A stretch of 64,000 bases of DNA from Fimbriiglobus ruber (GTDB lineage Bacteria > Planctomycetota > Planctomycetia > Gemmatales > Gemmataceae): contig NZ_NIDE01000017.1 of NCBI RefSeq assembly GCF_002197845.1, positions 310,001-374,000 on the forward strand. The letters run 5' to 3'. The position numbers and the translations under genes were made by a program. Of the stretch, positions 28,367 to 37,716 are shown one piece after another. Numbering within the stretch: position 1 is the first letter of the stretch; each line of letters starts with the position of its first letter. The notes beneath the pieces are model-generated. The model searched no databases and had not been told where the DNA came from. It was given only the letters and a program-made list of their open reading frames with translations.

Positions 28367-29895
28367 TGAAACCTATCTTCCGCCGCTGGTTCCAAAAAGG
28401 CAAGGCCCGCATCGATCGCCGACTCGATCAAACGCGCAATCCGCTCAGCCCCGAGCCCGTGCTCAAAGCCCGCAACATCCACTATGAGGTCTCCGACAAA
28501 GCCCAGGCCATCCACTGCGGTGGCATCGGCCTCATCCATGCGCTGGGTCAACGATTCGGGCTCGCCAAGACCATCGACCAAAAACTTCATCTGCTCAAAT
28601 TCCACGTCCCGTATCACGAATCCGATCACGTCCTCACTCTCGCCTACAACCCGCTCTGCGGCGGCACCTGCCTTCAAGACCTCGAACTCCTCCGCAACGA
28701 CGAGACCTTCCTCAACGCCCTGGACGCGCGACGCATCCCCGACCCCACCACCGCGGGCGACTTCTGCCGCCGCTTCTTGGCGTCCGATGTCGAAACGCTG
28801 ATCGACGCGATCAACGAGGTCCGTCGTCGCGTCTGGGCCGAGCAACCCGAGTCGTTCTTCGACTGCGCGACGATCGATCTGGATGGCACCCTCGTCGGGA
28901 CCACCGGTCAGTGCAAGGAGGGAATGGACATCGCCTACGACGGCACCTGGGGTTATCACCCGTTGGTCGTTTCGCTGGCCGAGACCGGGGAGGTCCTCAG
29001 CATCGTGAATCGTCCGGGGAATCGCCCGTCGCACGAGGGCGCGGCCCGGGAAGTCAACCGCTCGCTGGTGTTGTGCCTCGAGGCCGGTTTTCGCACGGTC
29101 CTCTTGCGGGGCGACACCGATTTCTCGCAGACCCAGTATCTGGATGGCTGGAACGCCATCCGCAAGACGCGGTTCCTTTTCGGCTACGATGCCGTGTCCA
29201 CTCTGGTGCGGAAAGCCGAGGAACTCCCGGACCACGCGTGGCGGCGGCTGACCCGCCCCGCCCGTTACCACGTGAACACGCAACCGCGGCGGACGCCGGA
29301 AAACGTCAAGGCCAGGATCGTGACGGAGCGGGAGTACGAGACGCTCCGTTTGGACTCGGAGGACATCGCCGAGTTCGAGTATCGGCCCACCGCCTGCCGC
29401 CAGAAGTACCGGATGGTGGTGATCCGCAAGAACATCACCCGCGCGAAAGGCGAGGCGGCGCTGTTCGATGACGTGCGTTACTTCTTTTACATCACCAACG
29501 AGCGGGAGTGGTCGGCGGACGCGATTGTGTTCTCGGCCAACGACCGGTGCCACCAGGAGAACCTGCACGCCCAGTTGAAGAGCGGCGTGCGGGCGTTGCG
29601 GGCGCCGGTGGACACGCTGGAAAGCAACTGGGCGTACATGGTGATGACGGCACTGGGCTGGAACGTGAAGGCGTGGTGGGCGTTGTCGTTGCCGGAACCG
29701 CCGGGCCGCTGGCGAGACAAGTATCGTCAGGAGAAGCGGTGGGTGTTGGGTTTGGAGTTCCGGAGTTTCGTCCACGCATTCGTCGGGCTGCCGTGCCAGG
29801 TTCTCCGGACGGGCCGCAAGCTAGTTTATCGTCTGTTGAGTTGGAACCCTCATTTACGGGTCTTCTTCCGACTGGTCGAGACGTTGAACTGTTGA
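28366..29895 (+). CDS. IS1380 transposase, intact
   Basis: 509 residues from GTG 28366; this start is chosen because AAGGAC precedes it and because the divergent relative at 51.4-53.0 kb starts at the same point (MKTIFQRWF). DDE_Tnp_1 landmarks: CATIDLDGTLVG (first Asp), RTVLLRGDTDFSQTQYLDGW (second Asp), VFSANDRCHQENLHAQLKSGV (Glu with the family's NDRCHQEN block). The C-terminus LLSWNPHLRVFFRLVETLNC matches the other copies. It cuts CTAG-flanked ends of the element. Confidence 0.92.
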   Translation: MKPIFRRWFQKGKARIDRRLDQTRNPLSPEPVLKARNIHYEVSDKAQAIHCGGIGLIHALGQRFGLAKTIDQKLHLLKFHVPYHESDHVLTLAYNPLCGGTCLQDLELLRNDETFLNALDARRIPDPTTAGDFCRRFLASDVETLIDAINEVRRRVWAEQPESFFDCATIDLDGTLVGTTGQCKEGMDIAYDGTWGYHPLVVSLAETGEVLSIVNRPGNRPSHEGAAREVNRSLVLCLEAGFRTVLLRGDTDFSQTQYLDGWNAIRKTRFLFGYDAVSTLVRKAEELPDHAWRRLTRPARYHVNTQPRRTPENVKARIVTEREYETLRLDSEDIAEFEYRPTACRQKYRMVVIRKNITRAKGEAALFDDVRYFFYITNEREWSADAIVFSANDRCHQENLHAQLKSGVRALRAPVDTLESNWAYMVMTALGWNVKAWWALSLPEPPGRWRDKYRQEKRWVLGLEFRSFVHAFVGLPCQVLRTGRKLVYRLLSWNPHLRVFFRLVETLNC

Positions 29896-30102
29896 GGCCT
29901 GGCAACCCGAAGTCGGGATCTGGATGTCCCGATCCGCAACGGCGCCGAAAGCGATCGCGCGAAACGGAGGCTGAATACTCGGGTTGTTGAAGGAGATATA
30001 ACAATGAAGAAGCCCACTCTCATGAGTGGGGCCAGAGATGATATGCAATTTACCAGAGCGACACTGCCTACATCGCGATCGCAACCGCCCTCGCTTGTTT
30101 AA

Positions 30103-31472
30103 CAGTACAGCGCGTATTTTACGTAACACGTTTGTGCCGCTGCTTCTTATGAGATCGGGTGGCTTGCTTGTTTCGCCGCTGGTGGTATTGAATTACGTCG
30201 CTGGTATGTTGGGTGGCCCCGGTTCCCCGTCGCCGCCGGAACAGGATCGCGCACCGGACGTTGAGCGCCCGGCACACCTGCTCCATCGTCACGTCTGGGT
30301 TTTTCCCCCCGGAGCCGCTCCGTGTGGGCGGCGACGAATCCGAGGACGACCACGGCCAGGGTCAGGTGCCGCATCAGCCCCGTGTAATCCCGCCCCTCGT
30401 AGTGCATCAGTCCGACTTCCTGTTTGGCGACCCGGAATAGATGCTCGACCGTCCACCGGCGGAAGGCGACGGCGAGAATCCGAGCCACCGGCTCGGCCGT
30501 GGCGTTCGTCAGGAAGTACTTGATCTCCCCGGTCGCGTCGTTGCGGGCGACCATCAGGGTGTGCTTGCGGTCGGCCACCCAGACGATGGCGGTGGCCACC
30601 CGCCAGACCGACGGGCGGGTCGTCTGGCGGGTCAACCGGTACACTCGCCCCCGCTCGGCGTGACCCCCGGTCAACCGCTCGTCGGCCCGCCGGGAGGGGC
30701 CCCCGGCCGCGTCCCGGACGGCGAAATTCGTCGGGATTTCACCCACGAACCGCTGTCCCATCACGCCCAACACGGTCAGGAGCGGGACGGCTGCCCCGTA
30801 CCCTTCGTCGAACGTCAGCCAGTCGAACGTGATCCCGTTCGTGTTCGCCCGGAGGAGTTGGTCGAGGGCCAGCCGCCACTTCGGGTGGTGCCGGACGGTG
30901 TCCGGGATGCCGGCCGCCTGACACCGCGCGCGGTCCACGTCCCACGACTCGGGTAGGAACAGGTCGGCGTCCAACAGGGTACGAAAGGTGCCCTTGGTGA
31001 CCCCCACGTGGACGGTCACGATCCCATTGTCGACCTTGCCCACACACCCCAGGTACTGCCGTTGGACGCCCGGAGTGTGATCCCCCCACTTCCGGCTGCT
31101 CGTCTCGTCGATCACCCCGACCGTTCCGACGGGATCGGTCGGGAGATCGGCCAGCGTATCGGCCACGAATCGGTGCAACCGCGTCCGGGCCTCGTCGTAC
31201 GACCACACCGAGGTCGTCACGAACAACTGGAGGGTACGGACCGTCGTCCCGCTCGCCAACGCGATCGGTTCGATCGATTTCCGCGGCAGGTCGGATAACA
31301 GGCCCCGACAATACGTGTCGAAGTGGGCGGCCGTGCGGTCCTGCCGGAACACGTCCCGATACCGGCCCAGATACCGGGCGAACGCCGGGCCGACGCCCAC
31401 GATTTCCTGCTCGGTCATGTGATTCCTCCTAAATCCTTCCCTCCCATCCTATTAAATTACTGCGCTGTACTG
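30103..31472 (-). mobile_element. IS701-family element inside the IS1380 terminal repeat
   Basis: Terminal inverted repeat CAGTACAGCGC at 30103 and inverted at 31472. TTAA is duplicated on both sides (30099-30102 and 31473-31476), restoring the IS1380 right end when removed. IS701 elements make 4-bp duplications of this type. Confidence 0.85.
30147..31418 (-). CDS. IS701 transposase, C-terminus possibly frameshifted
   Basis: 423 residues as read. N-terminal LGRYRDVFRQDRTAAHFDTYCRGLLSDLPRK and VGVIDETSSRKWGDHTPGVQRQYLG (first Asp) are classic IS701. ITFDWLTFDEGYGAAVPLL supplies the second Asp and RWTVEHLFRVAKQEVGLMHYEGR the Glu region. At G6A5 (about 30304-30314) the last 60 residues change character. 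Shifting by +1 gives NPDVTMEQVCRALNVRC and a basic tail, which looks more natural. The catalytic core is intact either way. Confidence 0.82.
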   Translation of the reverse strand: MTEQEIVGVGPAFARYLGRYRDVFRQDRTAAHFDTYCRGLLSDLPRKSIEPIALASGTTVRTLQLFVTTSVWSYDEARTRLHRFVADTLADLPTDPVGTVGVIDETSSRKWGDHTPGVQRQYLGCVGKVDNGIVTVHVGVTKGTFRTLLDADLFLPESWDVDRARCQAAGIPDTVRHHPKWRLALDQLLRANTNGITFDWLTFDEGYGAAVPLLTVLGVMGQRFVGEIPTNFAVRDAAGGPSRRADERLTGGHAERGRVYRLTRQTTRPSVWRVATAIVWVADRKHTLMVARNDATGEIKYFLTNATAEPVARILAVAFRRWTVEHLFRVAKQEVGLMHYEGRDYTGLMRHLTLAVVVLGFVAAHTERLRGEKPRRDDGAGVPGAQRPVRDPVPAATGNRGHPTYQRRNSIPPAAKQASHPIS

Positions 31473-31479
31473 TTAAGGG

Positions 31480-31764
31480 CTAGTTTATCGTCTGTTGAGT
31501 TGGAACCCTCATTTACGGGTCTTCTTCCGACTGGTCGAGACGTTGAACTGTTGAGGCCTGGCAACCCGAAGTCGGGATCTGGATGTCCCGATCCGCAACG
31601 GCGCCGAAAGCGATCGCGCGAAACGGAGGCTGAATACTCGGGTTGTTGAAGGAGATATAACAATGAAGAAGCCCACTCTCATGAGTGGGGCCAGAGATGA
31701 TATGCAATTTACCAGAGCGACATTGCCTACATCGCGATCGCAATCGCCATCGCTTGTTTAAAGA
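31480..31764 (+). mobile_element. IS1380 3' fragment
   Basis: Starts at CTAGTTTATCG, a site that in the full gene lies inside the coding sequence (29821), and runs through the last 22 codons, the 3' tail and the right terminal repeat to CTAG at 31765. The 5' part of this older IS1380 is absent. Copy 1 seems to have inserted at the internal CTAG of this older copy, with later loss of the other half. Confidence 0.75.
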
Positions 31765-31838
31765 CTAGTGGGTCACTTGGGTCGATCATATCCATTCGCG
31801 GCCTGGTATAATTGTTGTAATCGCCCGAAAGGGTCCCC

Positions 31839-32396
31839 ATGCCGCGCCGTCAGAAGAACCCCCTCCGCCCGCTGACCGCCGAAGAACGGGCGGAACTCAC
31901 AGCGCTCAGCCATGCCCAATCGGCCCCGGCCATAGAGGTAACCCGTGCAACGCTTCTTCTGCTCGTGAGTGGTGGGCAAGCGTATCAGTGTGCGGCCGAC
32001 ACGGTCGGTCGCAAGAGCGGAGATGCAGTCGCCCACTTGGTCGCCCGATTCAACACGGACGGTTTGGCCGCCGTCACGCCCCGACACGGAGGCGGACGGG
32101 TATCGATCGACGACGCGGACGCCCGGAACCGCATCTTGCGAGAAGCACGGCGAACGCCGACCCCACAACACGATGGGACCGCGACGTGGTCGTTGACCCT
32201 GTTGCGTAAGGCACTGCGGACCGCCCCCGATGGGCTCCCGCGGGTGTCGACGTACACCATCTGGCGGGTTCGGCATGACGCCAAGTTTACCTTCCAGCGA
32301 ACCCGCACCTGGTGTCCCACGGGTCAGGCGATCCGTAAACGCAAAGCGGGGGTGGTGACGGTCACCGACCCGGAAACCGAGTCGAAAAAAAAGTGA
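31839..32396 (+). CDS. IS630 orfA (HTH half)
   Basis: 185 residues: [71 protein letters not shown] and a basic tail. The stop TGA follows TCG AAA AAA AAG (A8G, 32385-32393). A -1 slip on A AAA AAG (32387-32393) enters orfB in frame, the standard route to full-length IS630 transposase. Confidence 0.88.
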   Translation: MPRRQKNPLRPLTAEERAELTALSHAQSAPAIEVTRATLLLLVSGGQAYQCAADTVGRKSGDAVAHLVARFNTDGLAAVTPRHGGGRVSIDDADARNRILREARRTPTPQHDGTATWSLTLLRKALRTAPDGLPRVSTYTIWRVRHDAKFTFQRTRTWCPTGQAIRKRKAGVVTVTDPETESKKK

Positions 32397-33151
32397 TCGA
32401 GGACGCCGACACCGTGGGCCAGTCGCTGGGTCTGGAGGTGTGGTGCGAGGACGAGGCCGGCCCGTTCCAGGCGATCCCCCAGCCCGGAGCGTCGTGGCAG
32501 CCGGAGGGCAGTCCCGCGAGACAACCACACGAATACATTCGCAACGGCACCGCCAAGATACTGACACTCTTCCACCCGGCGGATGGGCGGGTCCGGATCC
32601 AGGGGACAACGACCTGTCCCAATACGGTGTTGCACCCATGGCTGGAGAGGGAGCGGACGGCCATTCTGGCCGCCTTGCCTCCACTGCTGCCGACGGTAGA
32701 TCCGTCACGGGCCGCATGGGAACGATGGCTACGAGGGCTCCAGCAGCCGATCACGTTGCCGGCCGTCTTGCCGCCGCTGAGGGTCTTGTTGGTGCTGGAC
32801 AATTTGGCCGGCCACAAGAGCGTGGCATTAGTGTTGTGGTTATTCGCTCATGGAATTATGCCCTTGTACACCCCCGTCAGCGGATCGTGGCTGAACATGG
32901 CCGAGAGTATCCAGAGGGTATTAAAAAGTCGCGCCCTGGCCGGTCAAGATCCGACGAGTCCGTCCGAGATCATCCAGTGGTTTGAGGAGGTGGCGGCGCA
33001 CTGGAACGCGAACCCGACACCGTTTGTCTGGGGCGGAAAGAGGGCCGCTCGACGGAAGCGACAACGCGACCGCAGTCACAGACTGGGTGGCTCCGGAGCA
33101 ACGACCCGGCGGCCACTGCGCAGCCCGAAAGGCCACGCGCGACCCAAGTGA
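32393..33151 (+). CDS. IS630 orfB (DDE half)
   Basis: 252 residues if read from GTG 32393, overlapping the orfA stop by four bases; most likely made as a fusion after -1 frameshifting. DDE_3 landmarks: [16 protein letters not shown] (first Asp), [19 protein letters not shown] (second Asp), [20 protein letters not shown] (third acid) and [19 protein letters not shown]. Intact, unlike the orfA of its sister at 26 kb. Confidence 0.87.
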   Translation: MIEDADTVGQSLGLEVWCEDEAGPFQAIPQPGASWQPEGSPARQPHEYIRNGTAKILTLFHPADGRVRIQGTTTCPNTVLHPWLERERTAILAALPPLLPTVDPSRAAWERWLRGLQQPITLPAVLPPLRVLLVLDNLAGHKSVALVLWLFAHGIMPLYTPVSGSWLNMAESIQRVLKSRALAGQDPTSPSEIIQWFEEVAAHWNANPTPFVWGGKRAARRKRQRDRSHRLGGSGATTRRPLRSPKGHARPK

Positions 33152-33159
33152 CCCACTAG

Positions 33160-35089
33160 TCCGCTGTCACGACTAGAAATTAGGGTTCGTGACTTCAAAA
33201 TTTCTGCGAAAAACAACCTACGGTTCGCTCGTGTCAGAGGGGGTTTTTGACTTCGGCTTCGCAATTTTAGGGGGTTTGGGTATTACGCGGGGATGAATGC
33301 CACCGACCCTCGGGTTATTTGCGTCGAGTCTCCGGCTGACCTGCCCGTTCTTTGGTCCGTTTTCGCGCGGGTCGGCCTGGCCACTTTCCTGGATCGGCAT
33401 CTGCCACCCCCACCGCTTTGGAAGGGGCCGCTCACCCCAGGCGAGGTCATCGCCGTCTGGCTCCTCTTTGTCCTCTCCCGGGCAGACCATTGCCTGAGCC
33501 ATGTCGAGCCCTGGGCGGAGCAGCACCGACATACGCTGTCCGCCCTCGTTGGGAAGCCGATTCGGGCCCGCGATTTCCACGACGATCGATTGGCCGACCT
33601 TCTCAACCGCATCAGCGTCGACGGGGTCTGGGCCGCCGTCGAGGCCGATCTGAACGGCCACACCATTCGGGTCTACCAGCTTCCCACGGACCTCGTCCGG
33701 ATCGATACCACCACCGCCAATTCCTACGCCGATGTCGTTTCCGCGCACGGCCTTCTGCAGTTCGGTCACAGCAAGGACGATCCCCATCGCCCGCAACTCA
33801 AGATCGCCACGGCCATCCTCGATCCACTCGGCATGCCTCTCATCACCACCGTCGCGCCCGGGAACACCGCCGACGATCCGATGTACGTCCCCGCTATCAG
33901 CGCGGTCCGCGCGTCGCTCGGGACGGGCGGGAAGACCTATGTGGGCGACTGCAAGATGTCCGCCCTCGGGACCCGTGCGTGTGTCGCCTCGGGCGGTGAC
34001 TTCTACCTCTGTCCGCTTTCGGACGTGCAGTTGAGTGCCACCCGGCGGCGGGAACTGCTGCAACCGGTTTGGGACGGCTCCCAACGGCTGGACCGGGTGG
34101 TACGGCCCGGGGCCGAGGGCAAGTCGGATGAGTTGGTCGCCGAGGGGTTCTCGGTCGACGTGCCGCTGACGGGCCCGATGGGTGGGACGGAGATGGGCTG
34201 GACCGAGCGGCGATGGCTGGTGCGGTCGTGCGCGTACGCCGTGGCCGAGGAGTCGGCGTTGGATCGGCGGTTGGCGAAGGCCCAGGCCGCCGTTGGCGCC
34301 TTGGCGGCGCGCAAACAGGGGAAGAAGCGGATGTCGGAGGTGGAGGTGGTCGAGGCCGCGGCGGCGATCCTGACGCGGGAACGGGTGACCGGGTTACTGG
34401 ACGTAACTGTTCAGGCCGCGACGACGACCCGCCAGAAACGCGCCTACCGTGGCCGACCGAGTGCGACGGAGACGGTGGTGGAATTGGCGGTCGCGGTGCG
34501 GCGGAACGAGGACGCGATCGCGAACCGGAAGCGGGAGATGGGTTGGCAGGTTTACGCGACGAACCGCTTGGAACTGGGGTTGACCCCAGTGGTGTGGGCA
34601 TATCGGGATCAATACCGGATTGAGAACGACTGGTCGCGGCTGAAGGGTCGGCCACTCGGGCTGACGCCGATCTATTTGCAAAACGAAGAGCGGATGCAGG
34701 GCTTGGTCCACTTGCTGAGCTTGGCGTTACGGATCCTGACTCTGGTGGAATGGGAAGTTCGCGAGCGACTGCGCAAGACCGAGAGAACATTGCGTGGGCT
34801 CTACCCCGGTCAAGCCGGTCGGCAAACCAGCCGCCCGACCGCGGAATTGCTCCTGGCGGCGATGAAGACGATCAGCGTGAGCGTGGTCGAAGTCGATGGC
34901 CGGACGCAGGCACTGCTGACGCCGCTGACGGATTTTCAGAAAGAACTACTGACCCTGTGGAATCTCCCGTCAGACCTGTATGAAACTCTCGCGCGGAGAT
35001 TTCCAAAACCCGTCGCCAACATGAGCGAACCATAGGAAACAAGTTAAAAACGAACTATCTCAATCCTAATTTCTAGTCGTGACAGCGGA
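33160..35089 (+). mobile_element. IS1634-like element, intact
   Basis: A perfect 29-bp inverted repeat, counting CTAG, lies at 33156-33184 and 35065-35093. CTAG on both sides is probably the 4-bp target duplication. Inner ends contain ACGGTTCGCTCGTGT, shared with the degenerate copy at 6.0-7.8 kb. The left CTAG was later split by the IS630 insertion. Confidence 0.88.
33293..35035 (+). CDS. IS1634-type DDE transposase, intact
   Basis: 580 residues. The N-terminal DUF4277-like domain has ESPADLPVLWSVFARVGLA and CHDDRLADLLNRIS-like segments (FHDDRLADLLN). The DDE_Tnp_1 core includes IDTTTANSYADV (first Asp), KTYVGDCKMSALGTRA (second Asp) and YRDQYRIENDWSRLKGRPLGL (YREK-like Glu region). The C-terminus RLPKP...SEP coincides with the inner repeat. 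Intact and well-defined ends suggest a recently active element. Confidence 0.9.
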   Translation: MNATDPRVICVESPADLPVLWSVFARVGLATFLDRHLPPPPLWKGPLTPGEVIAVWLLFVLSRADHCLSHVEPWAEQHRHTLSALVGKPIRARDFHDDRLADLLNRISVDGVWAAVEADLNGHTIRVYQLPTDLVRIDTTTANSYADVVSAHGLLQFGHSKDDPHRPQLKIATAILDPLGMPLITTVAPGNTADDPMYVPAISAVRASLGTGGKTYVGDCKMSALGTRACVASGGDFYLCPLSDVQLSATRRRELLQPVWDGSQRLDRVVRPGAEGKSDELVAEGFSVDVPLTGPMGGTEMGWTERRWLVRSCAYAVAEESALDRRLAKAQAAVGALAARKQGKKRMSEVEVVEAAAAILTRERVTGLLDVTVQAATTTRQKRAYRGRPSATETVVELAVAVRRNEDAIANRKREMGWQVYATNRLELGLTPVVWAYRDQYRIENDWSRLKGRPLGLTPIYLQNEERMQGLVHLLSLALRILTLVEWEVRERLRKTERTLRGLYPGQAGRQTSRPTAELLLAAMKTISVSVVEVDGRTQALLTPLTDFQKELLTLWNLPSDLYETLARRFPKPVANMSEP

Positions 35090-35093
35090 CTAG

Positions 35094-35509
35094 CCAAAGA
35101 AACAAGTGACAAGTCTCGTCGGGTGCCGACTCGTCCCTCCCAGAGATCCACCTCGAGCACCGCAACGCGACGTTCGGAAATGAGGTTGTCGAAACGGATG
35201 GGAAAGTTATACTTTTCTTGGGACAGGGTGGTTATCGGCGGAAATGTTTTACGGTCGCGGACCGTGCGACTCCATCTTGCCGATGTAAATGTGTTGGCAC
35301 GCGGCAAGATTGGGAGCGCATTTAGGGCAGATCTGAGTGGCAGATTTATTGTCCTCCAATTATGCACGTACATTAATTGGCTTACTGACATCTAGCAGTG
35401 TCAGGCAGGCTGCTCATAAACCATAATTTCGTACCCCCTCCTTTATCCCGACCGAAAATGACTTTTCGCGAGTACCCGTGTTTCCTAGAATCTCGACGTG
35501 AATAGTTTT
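35094..35509. other. Upstream region of tRNA-Ser, no convincing gene
   Basis: About 415 bp, lower in GC than average. Open frames here (for example 35123-35395 plus) lack recognisable features, although LSGRFIVLQLCTYINWL is not absurd. The tRNA promoter must lie at the right end (about 35450-35505). Confidence 0.3.
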
Positions 35510-35596
35510 GGAGAGGTGGCAGAGTGGTTGAATGCGTCGGTCTCGAAAACCGATTTACCCGAAAGGGTAACGAGGGTTCGAATCCCTCCCTCTCCG
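35510..35596 (+). tRNA. tRNA-Ser (anticodon CGA)
   Basis: A cloverleaf can be drawn: acceptor GGAGAGG/CCTCTCC, D-arm GCAGAGTGGTTGAATGC, anticodon stem TCGGT/ACCGA with loop CTCGAAA (anticodon CGA, reads UCG), a long class II variable arm (about ACCCGAAAGGGT), T-arm GAGGG TTCGAAT CCCTC, discriminator G. CCA is not encoded. It is complete, so any integrated element next to it would have rebuilt the 3' end. It is the left landmark of the integrase/polymerase block. Confidence 0.95.
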
Positions 35597-35642
35597 TTTG
35601 ACAGCAACACGTCAGAAAACCGCCGAAATCGCTAGAAAACTA

Positions 35643-35680
35643 GGCTCCCCGGGTCATCCCCGGGGGGCCGTTTTCGTTTT
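35643..35680 (+). terminator. Rho-independent terminator after tRNA-Ser
   Basis: GC-rich stem GGCTCCCCGGG/CCCCGGGGGGCC with a 4-base loop, followed by GTTTTCGTTTT. It lies 46 bp after the tRNA. Confidence 0.75.
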
Positions 35681-35778
35681 CGGACGCCAGGCCTGGGGGC
35701 AATTTGGGGGCAACACGGGCCTCGCGTTGGGGCCGCGTCGCTTGCCTCCACCCGAACAATTGTCGGGGGTGCACTAGG

Positions 35779-35996
35779 CTACCGCTGTCACTATTGACAA
35801 AGCCCAGAACCGCCTGACCGGCGGAAATCTCAGCGGAATCCAGAAGCGGCGGGTGATCGGACCGGGCAGAAGCTTCATCCGCCAGATCGAAACCGTATGC
35901 CAATCCGGCCGCCACGGTCTCGACGCATACGCTTGTCTTATCAGCAATTGCGGCAAGTTTCACGAGCAATCCGTTTGTCAATAGTGACAGCGGTAG
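35779..35996. repeat. 218-bp MITE-like element
   Basis: Perfect 23-bp terminal inverted repeats (35779-35801 and 35974-35996) starting CTACCGCTGTCAC enclose about 170 bp with no convincing gene. The repeat core CCGCTGTCAC also occurs in the IS1634 outer ends (TCCGCTGTCACGA), so a related transposase could mobilise it. Copies of GGGTGCACTA lie on both sides. Confidence 0.75.
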
Positions 35997-36005
35997 GTGC
36001 ACTAG

Positions 36006-37703
36006 GCTGATCGGAAGTTGGGCTTGTCGCGGATTATTCGCGCGATTCTACTTCCGGGAACTGTTTCCCGCTTGTCGGGCACGAGGCTCGCATGGCAACC
36101 GCAACGGCATTCCACACCCCGCCCCGGATTCTGATCCCCAAACTGGTCCGCTCGCGGGACGCCTGGAAAGCGAAAGCGGCCGCCCGCAAAGCCGAACAGA
36201 AAGCCTTGACCATCCGCGTCCGGGATCTCGTCGCGTCCCGCCAACGTCATCGTCAGCGGGCCGAGGACCTGCAACAGCGGGTCGACCACCTGCAACAACG
36301 GGTCGACCACCTCGAACAGGAAGTCGCCCGGTATCGCCCGGATGGGGCCGACGCGGGCGATGTCGCGCCCCCCAAAAAGATTTGTCCCCCCGCGGCGGCC
36401 AATACCCCGTCGCCGTCATCGGTCTCGCCGTCGCCCTCGTCCGGCAGGCCGGGTTGTCGTTCCGCGGAACGGCCGCCGCGCTGGCCGTCGTGGCCGCCGC
36501 CGGGCCGACCGCCCTGGACACCGACCGGACGCCGTGCCCGACCACCGTCCGGTCGTGGGTCGTCCGACTCGGGTACGCCCACCTCACGCGCCCCCTGGCC
36601 CACGACCACTCGTGGGCGTGGCTGATCGACCACACCCTCCAGATCGGTCACCAGAAATTGTTCGCCATCTTTGGCATCCCACTCGATCAGGTGCCGTTCG
36701 GGGTCCGCCCCCTCCCGTTGGCTGATGTGCATCTCCTGGCCCTGGTTCCGATGGCCACCACGAACCGCGCGCAGGTCGCCACCGCGCTGGCCGACGCGGT
36801 CGCCCGGACCGGGCCGCCGCGGCAGATCGTGTCCGACGGGGCGACCGAATGGCGGGCCGGCATTCAGGACTTCCGGGTCCGGTATCCGGACACCGTCGGG
36901 GTGGCGGACGTGACCCACGTCGCGGCTAACCTGCTCAAGCACTACTGGGAGGGCGATCCCCAGTGGGCGGCGTTCACCCGCCAGATGGCGGCCACCGCGG
37001 CGGCGATTCGCCAGACCCGGTCGGCGCACCTGATGGCCCCAACGTTGCGGGCTCGGGGACGGTACCTGAGTGTGGCCGCGTTCGTCCGGTTCGGCCCGTT
37101 CGTTCTGCGGAAGTTGCAGGCCGCGGAACCGGATGCGGACGTGGTGGCGCACTACGGGTGGGTGGCCGGGTACGCGGCGGCGCTGCCGGTCTGGGCCGAC
37201 CAACACGCGCTGGCCCAGGCGACCGTCCGGGTGGTCCGGGTCGAGGGGTTCGGCGCCCGGACCCCGGCCCTGGTCGCCGAGGCGTGGGAACCGTTGGCGA
37301 CCCGCGACCATCCGACCACGGAACGCTTGCGGAACCGGTTGCGGGCGTACGTCGGTCGGGAGACCCGGGCGGCCCACCCGGGCGAACGGCTGGTCGGGAG
37401 TACGGAGATCGTGGAATCCGCGTTCGGGGTTCTCAAGCGCTTGTCCGGGGACCAATCGGCCAGTGGGTTGACGGGGTTGAGCGTGGGGTTGGGGGCCATG
37501 ATCGGGACGACTACCCCGGAGCAGATCCAGGGCGACCTCGAGCGGGTTCCCGAGAAGGTCGTTCAGACGTGGGCGAAACAGATGTTCGGGTCGACGGTCC
37601 AGTGGCTACGGCGGAAGTTCCTCGGGACCGACTCGGCCCCGGGAAAAACCGTACCAGATCCGGGATGAACCCGAAACCACGGCCAGCCTGACTTCCGATC
37701 AGC
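36006..37703 (+). mobile_element. CTAG-flanked DDE insertion sequence, unassigned family
   Basis: Terminal repeat GCTGATCGGAAGT at 36006 and inverted at 37703. CTAG lies at 36002-36005 and 37704-37707. The single transposase is read in two frames. The element separates the MITE from the integrase start. Confidence 0.75.
36092..37668 (+). CDS. DDE transposase with coiled-coil N-terminus, read by -1 shift
   Basis: First frame from ATG 36092: MATATAFHTPPRILIPKL, then a strong coiled coil with tandem LQQRVDH repeats (residues about 50-75). At CCCCCCAAAAAG (about 36368-36379) a -1 shift enters the second frame, open to 37668: VRQAGLSFRGTAAAL HTH-like, PPRQIVSDGATEWRAGI (acid), VADVTHVAANLLKHYW (acid) and STEIVESAFGVLKRLSGD (acid). 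I do not know the family. The order coiled coil, HTH, DDE and the CTAG target are consistent. The shift could be programmed or an indel. Confidence 0.65.
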
Positions 37704-37716
37704 CTAGGGGTGCACT

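Larger units (their letters stand above)
28238..31479 (+). mobile_element. IS1380-family element, copy 1, carrying an IS701 insertion
   Basis: Left end TCCTTAACCAAGCG follows CTAG (28234-28237). The right end is the split inverse ...CGCTTGTTTAA (to 30102) plus TTAAGGG (31473-31479) followed by CTAG (31480). The interior carries an intact transposase (28366-29895). The IS701 sits in the TTAA of the right terminal repeat, so this copy is probably immobilised although its gene is whole. Confidence 0.8.
31768..33156 (+). mobile_element. IS630-family element (type b), intact copy inside CTAG
   Basis: Ends GTGGGTCACTTGGGTCG and the inverse are bordered by TA (31766-31767, 33157-33158) and then by C and G, so the target was the TA of a CTAG. 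Same end type as the copy at 25.6-27.0 kb. Confidence 0.88.

Noticed and set aside
36253-37455. 400-residue minus frame
   Set aside because: Shadow of the DDE transposase; low-complexity composition.
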